A DNA stretch of 20,922 nt from DASUBV01 sp035763085 (GCA_035763085.1 DASUBV010000206.1:1-20922); one strand, 5' to 3'. Counted from the stretch's first letter, positions 1-6,835 are shown. A program made the numbers and translations. Notes: generated by a model not told the origin, from the letters alone.

Positions 1-180
1 GCGCTGCAGTCCGCTCCTTGCGCCGGTGGTGGTCAAGACCAGGGCGTCGTACCCCAGGATGGGCACCTTGCCGGTGCGGCGGATCCCGTTTATGACCTTC
101 TGGGTTAGCCATCGGCCGACCGGCCCGCCGATGCCGGTCACGCGGCGTCCCCGGGTTCCCGGGGCGCTGTCGAAGCTCAC
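1..180 (-). CDS. Deazaflavin (F420)-dependent nitroreductase family protein, N-terminal part only
   Basis: The minus strand reads 60 codons from a GTG start at 180 to the left edge of the window, beginning MSFDSAPGTRGRRVTG and ending GYDALVLTTTGARSGLQR. The segment VLVLTTTGxKSGxxR is the N-terminal hallmark of the DUF385/Ddn family, small split-barrel enzymes that use reduced F420 to reduce nitro compounds or quinones. A GGAGG ribosome site at 186-190 supports the GTG start. The gene follows the YceI gene by 27 bases on the same strand, so it is probably the third gene of an operon that starts at 1223. The C-terminal two thirds lie outside the window, so catalytic residues and exact substrate class cannot be judged. 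The family call rests on about 25 recognisable residues. Confidence 0.72.
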   Translation of the reverse strand, partial: MSFDSAPGTRGRRVTGIGGPVGRWLTQKVINGIRRTGKVPILGYDALVLTTTGARSGLQR

Positions 181-207
181 GATGACCTCCGGTGTCGATC
201 GGTGCGC

Positions 208-762
208 TTACCGCCGGGTAAACACGGCGTGGATGGTCACGGCGGTAGTAGGCGAGACCATGCCCAGCCGATTCCAGGTGAGGCCGAAGTCGGCCCGGTT
301 CACGCGGACCTCGGCGTCGAGCCAGATCTCGCCGTCACCCGGCACGGACGCCGCGATGTCGAATGACAGCGGCCGGGTGCGGCCGCGCACGGTCAGCGCG
401 CCGGGCACCGCGATGCCCGCACCGGATGGCTCGATACCGTTCACGGTGAAGGCGATGTCCGGATAGGTGGCGCTGTCGAAGAAGTCAGCCGAACGCAGGT
501 GTGTGTCGCGCTGGGTGTTCCTGGTGTCGATGGACGCCGCGGCCACCGTGAGGACCCCGCTGGCCGAGCCGTTCCTGGAGACGGTCCCGCTCCCGCTGAC
601 CTCGCGGAAGACGCCGTTCACCGGGGCCAGGCCCCACACGCTCCTGCTCTTCAGCCTGACACTAGACCTGCGCTGATCCAGGATCCAGTCCCCGGCTAGG
701 GTCCCGTCGGTCAGCAGGGCCCGCAGCGCCGACCCGGTCAGCTGCCCTGGCGGTGCCTGCAT
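208..762 (-). CDS. YceI family protein
   Basis: A 184-residue protein with the YceI lipocalin-like fold. It opens with GDWILDQRRSSVRLKSRSVWGLAPVNGVF (split: residues 25-38 and 39-52), then has the typical core THLRSADFFDSATYPDIAF near residues 88-105 and a tail DFGLTWN at 159-165. YceI proteins bind long isoprenoid or amphiphilic molecules in a beta barrel. Many are periplasmic, but this one has no signal peptide, as is common for actinobacterial members, so a cytoplasmic location is inferred. The ATG at 762 is preceded by AGGGAGA. It lies 29 bases after the SnoaL-like gene and 27 bases before the nitroreductase, which fits one operon. The ligand cannot be read from the sequence. Confidence 0.9.
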   Translation of the reverse strand: MQAPPGQLTGSALRALLTDGTLAGDWILDQRRSSVRLKSRSVWGLAPVNGVFREVSGSGTVSRNGSASGVLTVAAASIDTRNTQRDTHLRSADFFDSATYPDIAFTVNGIEPSGAGIAVPGALTVRGRTRPLSFDIAASVPGDGEIWLDAEVRVNRADFGLTWNRLGMVSPTTAVTIHAVFTRR

Positions 763-791
763 GATTTATCTCCCTTGGTCATGGCGACGGT

Positions 792-1223
792 CTAGGCCTG
801 GATCACGCCGAGCTGTCTCATCTGCGAGAAGACGTCGACAATCCCCCAGACCTCGGCGATCCGGTCGCCGGCGAACCGGATGATGAAGATCTCGCTGTAG
901 GCGACCGATTTCCCGGTTGGCGGCAGGCCGTTGAATTCACCCAGGTGGGTCCCGGTAACGGTGTCCTTCTCGACGACCTTGTCGCCTTCTTCGATCAGCT
1001 CCTCAAGCTCGACGTGAAGATCGGGGAAAGCCCGGTAGAGCCTGTCGAACACCATCGCCTTGAGCGCCTGCGTCCCGGTCACCTCAAAAGGGGTGTGCTG
1101 CTTCACCTCGGGGTCGAAGATGCCCTCGATCGTCTTGGACACGAGCTCCGCGTCGCCGGAGTTTATGGCGTCCGCAAGACGCCTGACGGTGGCCTTGTTC
1201 CTGGTCTCCCGGGCTGCTGACAT
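792..1223 (-). CDS. SnoaL-like / ester cyclase (NTF2-fold) protein
   Basis: A 143-residue protein with the SnoaL-like polyketide/ester cyclase pattern. An N-terminal helix TRNKATVRRLADAINSGD (7-24) is followed by AFPDLHVELEELIEEGDKV (65-83) and a C-terminal strand IAEVWGIVDVFSQMRQLGV (122-140). The ATG at 1223 was chosen over an upstream in-frame start because a strong GGAGG site lies just before it and the family begins at this point. The upstream extension would also run through the promoter region shared with the divergent sigma gene. It is the first gene of the three-gene minus-strand operon. NTF2-fold proteins of this kind may be cyclases, isomerases or simple binding proteins; the reaction is not known. 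The partner sigma factor carries a C-terminal domain of the same fold. Confidence 0.87.
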   Translation of the reverse strand: MSAARETRNKATVRRLADAINSGDAELVSKTIEGIFDPEVKQHTPFEVTGTQALKAMVFDRLYRAFPDLHVELEELIEEGDKVVEKDTVTGTHLGEFNGLPPTGKSVAYSEIFIIRFAGDRIAEVWGIVDVFSQMRQLGVIQA

Positions 1224-1234
1224 TTGCTTCCTCC

Positions 1235-2338
1235 GTGGGTCCGTGTGAACGTGTGACTGTCCCCGCAGACCTACGACCACGCAGCCCGCCAGAATGTGAG
1301 GCGCCGGGGGGCTCACAATCGGGCGCGCTGTCTTGTCGAATCGATGAGGGCACATGCGACGAGGGAGGCGCCCGGCACCATGACCACCCGATCCGGGCCG
1401 GCAGGCGGCCAGCCCGACCCGGGCCGGCAGGCGGCCAGCCCGACCCGGGCCCGGCCGCGATCATCAGCGAGCGGCGCCAGCTGATCAACCTGGCCTACCG
1501 GCTGCTGGGCTCGCTGACCGAGGCCGAAGATGCTGTGCAGGAGGCCTACGCTCGCTGGTATGCCATGACCGGCCAGCAGCAGCAGGCCATCGACAACCCC
1601 GCCGCCTGGCTGACCAAGGTCACCAGCCGCATCTGCCTGAACCTGCTCGGCTCGGCCCGGGCCCGGCGGGAGACCTACACAGGCACATGGCTGCCCGAGC
1701 CGCTGCCCGACCCGGCCGAATGGCTCGCCGGCCGGCCCGGGGCCGCAGCCGACCCGGCCGACCGGGTCACCTTGGATGAGTCGGTCTCCATGGCTTTCCT
1801 GATCGTGCTCGACGCGATGACCCCGGCCGAGCGGGTCGCCTTCATCTTGCACGACGTGTTCGGCTACCCGTTCGGCGAGGTGGCCGAGATCACCGGCCGC
1901 ACCCCGGCCGCCTGCCGCAAGCTGGCCTCCACCGCCCGCCGCCGCGTCCGCGCCACGCAGCCCCCGGCCACCCCCACCGCCCGGCAGGCCAGCATCGTCA
2001 GGGCCTTCAAACATGCCTGGGAAGCCGCTGACATCCCCGCCCTCATCAGCCTGCTCGACCCCGGTGCCACCGTGACCGGCGACCTCGGCGGCCTTCCCGC
2101 CGCGCTGCCCGGCCCGCTCCAGGGCGCCGAGCAGATCGCGCGCACCTGCCTGGCCGTCGCCAGCCAGGCACCCGGCCTGACGCTCCTGGAACGCACGGTC
2201 AACGGCCAGCCCGGCCTGATAGCCCAGCAAGACGGCATCACCGTGATGGTGTACGCGTTCGAGATCACCGGCGGCCAGATCACCCGCATCTGGGCAATAC
2301 TCAACCCCGACAAGCTCCGGCCCTGGGCTGCCGGCTGA
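1235..2338 (+). CDS. sigJ: ECF41/SigJ-type RNA polymerase sigma factor with SnoaL-like C-terminal domain; natural start probably frameshifted
   Basis: Extracytoplasmic-function sigma factor. Region 2 (RQLINLAYRLLGSLTEAEDA) starts about 1471, region 4 (TPAERVAFILHDVFGYPFGE) lies about 1800-1960, and a SnoaL-like domain fills 1975-2320. Three marks identify the ECF41 group: WLP in the linker (1688-1696), a degenerate GDLGG at the place of the usual DGGGK, and NPDKL near the C-terminus (2303-2317). In this family the fused domain controls sigma activity in place of a separate anti-sigma factor. The likely start is ATG 1380, after GGAGG at 1364-1368, but a 26-bp tandem duplication (1393-1451) shifts it out of frame, and that reading stops at 1484. 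Removing one repeat unit restores a clean N-terminus. The frame given here opens at GTG 1235, upstream of the predicted promoter, so it may not be the real start. The intact domain sequence suggests a recent change. Confidence 0.82.
   Translation: MGPCERVTVPADLRPRSPPECEAPGGSQSGALSCRIDEGTCDEGGARHHDHPIRAGRRPARPGPAGGQPDPGPAAIISERRQLINLAYRLLGSLTEAEDAVQEAYARWYAMTGQQQQAIDNPAAWLTKVTSRICLNLLGSARARRETYTGTWLPEPLPDPAEWLAGRPGAAADPADRVTLDESVSMAFLIVLDAMTPAERVAFILHDVFGYPFGEVAEITGRTPAACRKLASTARRRVRATQPPATPTARQASIVRAFKHAWEAADIPALISLLDPGATVTGDLGGLPAALPGPLQGAEQIARTCLAVASQAPGLTLLERTVNGQPGLIAQQDGITVMVYAFEITGGQITRIWAILNPDKLRPWAAG
1275..1300 (-). promoter_or_regulatory. Putative ECF41-type promoter for the SnoaL-YceI-nitroreductase operon
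   Basis: On the minus strand CTCACA (1300-1295) is followed by a 16-base gap and GGTC (1278-1275). From memory, ECF41 promoters have the pattern TGTCACA ... CGTC, so the core TCACA and GTC match. Transcription would start about 1268 and leave a leader of about 45 bases before the ATG at 1223. The assignment is inferred from motif and context only. Confidence 0.45.
1312..1337 (+). promoter_or_regulatory. Putative ECF41-type promoter for the sigma factor gene (autoregulation)
   Basis: CTCACA (1312-1317) is followed by a 16-base gap and TGTC (1334-1337), the same layout and spacing as the element on the opposite strand. The two upstream elements form an inverted repeat, GAATGTGAG at 1292-1300 and CTCACAATC at 1312-1320. 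A start of transcription near 1344 would give a leader of about 36 bases ahead of ATG 1380 and would exclude the upstream GTG starts at 1235 and 1253. Confidence 0.45.
1393..1451 (+). repeat. 26-bp tandem duplication, 2.3 copies, at the start of the sigma factor gene
   Basis: Bases 1393-1425 are identical to 1419-1451, giving a period of exactly 26. The core GGGCCGGCAG occurs at 1395-1404 and again at 1421-1430. Twenty-six is not a multiple of three, so the extra unit separates ATG 1380 from the sigma domain frame. Confidence 0.95.
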
Positions 2339-2358
2339 CAGGCATCTCGCGACCGGCT

Positions 2359-2387
2359 CGTGGCCATAGCCGCTAGTGACGGCCACG
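2359..2387 (+). terminator. Possible terminator hairpin after the sigma gene, in the 2339-2654 gap
   Basis: CGTGGCC (2359-2365) and GGCCACG (2381-2387) form a perfect 7-base stem with a 15-base loop, 20 bases after the sigma stop codon. There is no T-run, so this is weak. The rest of the 316-base convergent gap, 2388-2654, shows no gene that I can recognise. It has a locally AT-richer patch near 2505-2515 and GC-rich short inverted repeats near 2535-2560. Confidence 0.3.
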
Positions 2388-2654
2388 CGGCCCGCCGACC
2401 GCACTTCCTGCTGTTAGTGACGACGGCTCTCACCAGCGCTTTTCATCCTGGCTGTAACCTGTGCAACCAGACCAGGCCCTCTGCCAGGCCAAACTCTGAG
2501 GCGCCTACATTAATGTCGCACACCCCGGGCGGCCTGATGCCTGGCCCCGGGCAGGCGGGGCCGGGCGCGCGCAGCTGGCGCCGGGCGGGCCGCGTTCCGG
2601 GCGGGCGCCGGGCCTGACCGGCCGGGCAGGAGCGGGTGGCCCGCGGCAGCCTCG

Positions 2655-3635
2655 TTAAGGCGAGAGGTTGTCCCAGACCAGCTGGGACACGCCCTGGATG
2701 GTGGTGATGCCGTAGTTGAAGCCCTCCAGTCCGGGGCCGGCCGGGTCATCGGTGGTGAGCACCGCGAGGACGTAGTCGCGGCCGTCGCCGTGCACCCAGC
2801 CGATGCTGTTCACCTGCCACGGACAGGTGTCGTCCTGGCGGGTGCAGGTCGGCACGAACTTCCAGCCGTTCTTGAGCGCGACGGTGACGCCGGGGACGGG
2901 CCTGGCGTAGTCCGGCGGGTCGCAGGCAGTGCCCCACGGGCCGCAGGTGACGCCCCAGCGCTGGGACGGGATCACGTTCTCCATGAGCTGCAGCCCGTAG
3001 CTGCGGGCGTCGGCGCGCAGCACCTGGTTCGGGTAGGCCAGGGTCCGCACGATCCGGGTCTGGTCGGCGGCGGTGGTCGTGGTGTTGCCCCAGCCGTAGT
3101 AGGTCGGGGTCTCGCAGCCCACCGTGGTAGCGCGGGTGGGGATGAGCCTGTTGAACGCGGTGAGCGCGTTGCAGCCGCCGCCGAAGTAGAACAGCGACGT
3201 GGCGGCGACGTTGTCGCTCATCGTGATCATGCTGGTCATCAGGTACTTGACCGAGAACGGGATGACGCCGGGGATCGGGGCGGCAAAACCCTGGTAGCGG
3301 CGCAGCCACATCGCCAGGATGTCGGCCTTGACGATGCTGGCCGTGTACTGGGTGTCGTCGCCAGTGGACAGCAGTGAGGTCCGGCCGGTGCCCCGGTTGT
3401 AGGCGGCGACCTGGACGACGCCCTGCCGGGAGCTGAGGTAGGCGGCGATGCCGGCCAGCGGGCTGCCGGGCTGCGGGCCGCGATGCGCGGGGCTGGTGCC
3501 GGCCGGGCTGGTGCCGGCGCGAGCCGGGGCGGGGCTGCCGCTGGCGGATAAGAGCCCGGCGGTCGCGGTCATGGCCGCGGCGACCAGGGTCACCCGCAGC
3601 AGCCGGCTGACTCGTGCCCGGCCTGATCCTGGCAT
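2655..3635 (-). CDS. Exported class A beta-lactamase-like serine hydrolase
   Basis: A 326-residue protein with a basic N-terminus and hydrophobic stretch (residues 11-31, LLRVTLVAAAMTATAGLL), read as a Sec-type signal or anchor, then a Pro/Ala/Ser-rich linker with a repeated AGTSP unit (40-50). The serine hydrolase motifs are S100-I-V-K103 (nucleophile tetrad), S140-D-N142, and K255-N-G257 in place of the usual K-T/S-G. Six cysteines (155, 174, 231, 238, 264, 271) after the signal suggest disulfides, consistent with export. A GGGGGGA stretch stands before the ATG at 3635. The class includes beta-lactamases and cell-wall DD-peptidase-like enzymes. Without the classical E166 region being clear to me, antibiotic hydrolysis should not be assumed. 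It is a single gene, convergent with the sigma gene and divergent from the methyltransferase. Confidence 0.85.
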   Translation of the reverse strand: MPGSGRARVSRLLRVTLVAAAMTATAGLLSASGSPAPARAGTSPAGTSPAHRGPQPGSPLAGIAAYLSSRQGVVQVAAYNRGTGRTSLLSTGDDTQYTASIVKADILAMWLRRYQGFAAPIPGVIPFSVKYLMTSMITMSDNVAATSLFYFGGGCNALTAFNRLIPTRATTVGCETPTYYGWGNTTTTAADQTRIVRTLAYPNQVLRADARSYGLQLMENVIPSQRWGVTCGPWGTACDPPDYARPVPGVTVALKNGWKFVPTCTRQDDTCPWQVNSIGWVHGDGRDYVLAVLTTDDPAGPGLEGFNYGITTIQGVSQLVWDNLSP

Positions 3636-3974
3636 GTTCTGTCCCCCCGGACTCGCGCAGCGGTGCCGGCCGTGCTGGCGCGCCTGCGCCGGACTGGCCT
3701 GGCGGCATTTCCCCCAGCGGCCGATCGCCGCGTGCTGGTGAAGCTACCAGCCGCGGCCGCCGGATCGGGGGATCGGCGCACGTCAGCGGGCACGTGTCGC
3801 CAGGCGGCTCAGTCCTGGCGGCACGTCCGCGCCCGGGCCGCGGCATGCGGGCCGGCCCGGCCGCCCGGACGGCACCCGGCCGGTCCAGCTGCTCGCCGGC
3901 CGGGGCTGGCGCCGGCGCGTGCGGGACAATGACTGCCGGGCTGCGGCCCGGACGGCGAGCGGAGGGGAGTGCGG
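3636..3974. other. Divergent intergenic region with two hairpins
   Basis: This 339-base stretch separates the serine hydrolase from the methyltransferase and shows no convincing gene. It holds a perfect stem GCTGGT/ACCAGC (3734-3739, 3746-3751) flanked by GCCGATC/GATCGGC (3720-3726, 3771-3777), and a second perfect stem CGCCAGG/CCTGGCG (3798-3804, 3814-3820). GACAAT at about 3925-3930 could be a -10 element for the methyltransferase, but no good -35 was seen. Confidence 0.4.
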
Positions 3975-4760
3975 GTGAGCAACGCGTTCGCGGCGGGGGA
4001 GGGTACCTGGCGGGCCCGGCTCGGCACGCTGCGCCAGGTGGTGCGCATGGAGCTGATCACCCGGCAGCTGGCGGCGCACGTCCCGGACCGCCCGTCGCGG
4101 CGCGTGCTGGACATCGGCTGCGGGCAGGGCACCCAGGTGGTCCGGCTGGCCCGCCGCGGCCACCAGGTGACCGGCCTGGACAGCTCCGAGGCGCTGCTGG
4201 GCGACCTGGAGCAGGGGCTGGGCGGCGAGGACAGCGCGGTGCGCGGCCGGGTCCGCCTGGTGCGCGGCGAGGCCCGGCAGGTGACCAGCCTGCTGGCCGG
4301 CGAGACGTTCGACGTGGTGCTGTGCCACGGGGTGCTGATGTACGTCGCGGACCCGGCCGAGCTGCTGGACCCGATCGCGGCGGTCATCGCGCCCGGCGGC
4401 CTGGTCTCGCTGCTGGTCCGCAACGGCGACGCGCTGGCCATGCGGCCCGGCCAGCTCGGCGACTGGGCGGCTGCCGACGCGGCGTTCGACGGCGCCGGCT
4501 ATCGCAACCGGATCGGGGTGCAGGCCCGCGCGGACCGGCTGGCGGACCTGACGGCGGCGCTGGCTGAGCGGCGGCTGACGGTGCGGCAGTGGTACGGGGT
4601 CCGCGTGCTGACCGACCTGGCCGCTGATGACGCGCCGGTGCCGGACGCGGCGGAGCTGGAGCTGATCGTGTCGTGCGAGGAGCGGGCGGGCAGCCGCGAC
4701 CCGTACCGGGGCGTGGCGCCGCTGGTGCACGTGCTGGCCTGGCGCGACGGGCCGGCCTGA
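3975..4760 (+). CDS. Class I SAM-dependent methyltransferase, CmoM/SmtA-like
   Basis: A 261-residue Rossmann methyltransferase. The SAM-binding motif I is VLDIGCGQGTQVVRLARRG (about residues 40-58), the acidic end of strand 2 is TGLDSS, motif IV is FDVVLCHGVLMYVADP (about 110-125), and motif VI is IAPGGLVSLLVRNGDAL (about 139-155). The order and the tail GVRVLTDL ... EERAGSRDPYRGVAPLVHVLA resemble CmoM (SmtA), which methylates a wobble-uridine carboxymethoxy group in tRNA. Whether this actinobacterial member has that substrate is not shown. Two GTG codons compete for the start. GTG 3975 sits 9 bases after GGAGG (3961-3965), while GTG 3969 is only 3 bases away, so 3975 was chosen. It is a single gene, convergent with the BluB-CobT fusion. 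Confidence 0.85.
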   Translation: MSNAFAAGEGTWRARLGTLRQVVRMELITRQLAAHVPDRPSRRVLDIGCGQGTQVVRLARRGHQVTGLDSSEALLGDLEQGLGGEDSAVRGRVRLVRGEARQVTSLLAGETFDVVLCHGVLMYVADPAELLDPIAAVIAPGGLVSLLVRNGDALAMRPGQLGDWAAADAAFDGAGYRNRIGVQARADRLADLTAALAERRLTVRQWYGVRVLTDLAADDAPVPDAAELELIVSCEERAGSRDPYRGVAPLVHVLAWRDGPA

Positions 4761-4808
4761 GGCGACTCCGCCGGGCGGCGCGCCCCCGGGCCGGCCCGCA
4801 GTGACCCG

Positions 4809-4822
4809 CCGGGCATGCCCGG
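4809..4822. terminator. GC-rich palindrome in the convergent gap, possible bidirectional terminator
   Basis: CCGGGCATGCCCGG is a perfect 14-base palindrome between the methyltransferase stop (4760) and the BluB-CobT stop (4875). It has no T-run, and its function as a terminator is a guess from position. Confidence 0.25.
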
Positions 4823-4874
4823 GCCGGGCTGCGGCGGCGCCGGCGGGCACGGCGGCGGCCGAGCGCGGTGATGG

Positions 4875-6824
4875 CTATCCAGTAACGGCTGTCGCGGCAC
4901 GGGCCTGCTGAGCCTGGCTGAGGAGGCTGAGGGCGAGGACCGCGCCGACCCCCTCGCCGGCCCGCAGCCGCAGGTCCAGCAGCGGCTCGAGGCCGAGCGC
5001 GTCGAGCACTCGCCGGTGCGCGGGCTCGGCGCTGAGGTGGCCGGCGATCAGGTGATCCTGGACCGCGGGCCGGTGCCGGACGGCGAGCAGCGCGCTGGTG
5101 CTGGTCAGCAGGCCATCGAGGACCACCAGCCCGCCGGCCTGCGCCGCGCCGAGGCAGACTCCGGTGAGGAACGCCTGCTCGGGGCCGCCAGCCCCGGCCA
5201 GCATGCCGATGACGGCGGCGCGGTCAATGCGGGTGTCGTCCGCGCTGGCGGCTGCCGGGCTGCCCGCTGCCGGGCCGGCGGCTGCTGAGGAAAACCCGGG
5301 GGAGCGGCGAACCCGGTCCAGGCGCCGGCCCAGGCGGGCCAGGGCCTGCTCGATGACCTCCTGCTTGCGGGCCACGATGGCGGTGTCACTGCCCGCGCCG
5401 CGCCCGGCCGCCTCGCTGGCGGGCAGGTCCAGCAGCGCGGCGGCGACGGCGGCGGCAATCGTGGTGTTCCCGATGCCGACCTCGCCCAGCGCGACCGGCC
5501 CGGCCGCGGCCAGGTCGCGGCCGGCCTGCTCGCCGGCCGCCAGCACCGCGGCGGCGTCCGCCGCGGTCATCGCGTCGGTCGCGGCCAGGTCACCGCGCGG
5601 CCCGGCCGGGCGCGCGTCGCGCCAGCCCGGGAGCGGCTCGCCGTCGATCCCGCAGTCCCACAGGCTGACGGCCAGGCCCGCAGTCGCGGCCATCGCCGCC
5701 CCCTGACCCTGGCCGGCGGCCAGCGCGCGGGCGACCAGTCGCGTCGTGCTGGCCGGGAACGCGCTGACGCCGAGGCTGGTCACCGGGTGGTCGGCGGCCG
5801 CGATGATCAGTGTGCCCGGCCCGGGCGCCGGCGCAGCGGTGCCGGGTTCAGCTGCAGGTGCGGGGCCACCGGCGGGGGATGACGGCGGGCGGGCCAGTGA
5901 CCCGGCCCGGACCAGCGCGTCGCCGAGCAGGCCGAGCGAGCCGGGCGCGGCCAGCAGCCGGTCCTCGCCGTCCCGGGCCCGGACACGCGCGAACGGGCTG
6001 GCTGCCGCGGAGCCGTCGCTGTCGCGGAGGGCGAGTGCGGAGGGACCGGGGGCCGCCGCGGACCGGTCGCGCGGCGCGACCGGGGCTTCAGCCTCCGGCC
6101 AGCGGTCGGCGGCCAGCACGTCGGACAGCGGCAGGCGGCGTGACCAGCCCTGCCGTTCCAGGCCCGGTGCGGGCGGCCGCTCGTCGGGCCAGCCCAGGCA
6201 CAGCCAGCCGAGGGTCACCACGCCGTCGGGCAGGTGCAGCAGCGAGGCCAGCTCGGCCGGCTCGAACAGCGTCACCCAGCCCAGGCCGAGGCCGTGCGCG
6301 CGGGCAGTAAGCCAGATGTTCTCGATGGCGCAGGCACACGACCACAGGTCGGTGTCGGGGAACGTGGCCCGGCCCAGCACGCCGGCCGCGCGGGCCCGGC
6401 GGTCGCAGCACACCACCACGCCGGCCGGCGCCTCGCGGATTCCCTCCAGCTGCAGGCTGCGCAGGTGCCGGGCGCTGTCGGGGTCAAGCTCGCGGGCCTG
6501 AGCCAGGCGGGCGCGGTCGGCCATCACCGCGGCGCTGGCCCGCACCTGCGGATCCCGGACGACGATGAACCGCCACGGCTGGGAGTGGCCGACGCTCGGC
6601 GCGGCATGGCCGGCGGCCAGGACCGCTGCCAGCAGCTCATCGGGCACCGGGTCGGGCCGGAACCGGCGCACGTCCCGGCGCGCCGCGATCACCTCGGCCA
6701 GGGCGGCGCGGACGGGCTCGGGCAGCGTCCAGCTCGCGGGGTCGCTGGCTCGCTCGGCACTGCTGGTGGCGTCGCCGACCAGGGGCCGCGGCCGCGGCCA
6801 GACCGGCGGTATCTCGGTAGTCAT
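4875..6824 (-). CDS. bluB-cobT: BluB-CobT fusion: dimethylbenzimidazole synthase and nicotinate-nucleotide:DMB phosphoribosyltransferase
   Basis: A 649-residue two-domain protein. Residues 32-240 match BluB, the flavin-destroying enzyme that makes 5,6-dimethylbenzimidazole from FMNH2: RRDVRRFRPDPVP (49-61), HAAPSVGHSQPWRF (73-86) and LQLEGIREAPAG (125-136). Residues 290-645 match CobT, which activates that base to alpha-ribazole phosphate for the lower loop of B12: AADHPVTSLGVSAFP (344-358), GEVGIGNTT (447-455), and the catalytic-glutamate segment RAGEGVGA with E624. The Pro/Ala-rich linkers near 245-280 and 315-335, and another low-complexity insert near 510-530, look flexible. The ATG at 6824 was chosen because family homology starts soon after, although the ribosome site is poor; a TTGACG/CAGGCT promoter just upstream suggests a nearly leaderless message. 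No other cobalamin genes are in the window. Confidence 0.92.
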   Translation of the reverse strand: MTTEIPPVWPRPRPLVGDATSSAERASDPASWTLPEPVRAALAEVIAARRDVRRFRPDPVPDELLAAVLAAGHAAPSVGHSQPWRFIVVRDPQVRASAAVMADRARLAQARELDPDSARHLRSLQLEGIREAPAGVVVCCDRRARAAGVLGRATFPDTDLWSCACAIENIWLTARAHGLGLGWVTLFEPAELASLLHLPDGVVTLGWLCLGWPDERPPAPGLERQGWSRRLPLSDVLAADRWPEAEAPVAPRDRSAAAPGPSALALRDSDGSAAASPFARVRARDGEDRLLAAPGSLGLLGDALVRAGSLARPPSSPAGGPAPAAEPGTAAPAPGPGTLIIAAADHPVTSLGVSAFPASTTRLVARALAAGQGQGAAMAATAGLAVSLWDCGIDGEPLPGWRDARPAGPRGDLAATDAMTAADAAAVLAAGEQAGRDLAAAGPVALGEVGIGNTTIAAAVAAALLDLPASEAAGRGAGSDTAIVARKQEVIEQALARLGRRLDRVRRSPGFSSAAAGPAAGSPAAASADDTRIDRAAVIGMLAGAGGPEQAFLTGVCLGAAQAGGLVVLDGLLTSTSALLAVRHRPAVQDHLIAGHLSAEPAHRRVLDALGLEPLLDLRLRAGEGVGAVLALSLLSQAQQARAATAVTG

Positions 6825-6835
6825 AAGCGGCACCG

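Noticed and set aside
1295..1317. CRP-type operator (TGTGA ... TCACA)
   Set aside because: The gap between half sites is 13 bases, not the 6 expected for CRP. The paired ECF41 promoter reading explains the boxes better.
2360..2617. 85-codon plus-strand ORF in the gap after the sigma gene
   Set aside because: No ribosome site, no known motif, and a composition that fits intergenic GC-rich DNA.
3614..4567. 317-codon plus-strand frame overlapping the methyltransferase
   Set aside because: It covers the methyltransferase in another frame and is a Gly/Ala/Arg/Pro-rich shadow without motifs.
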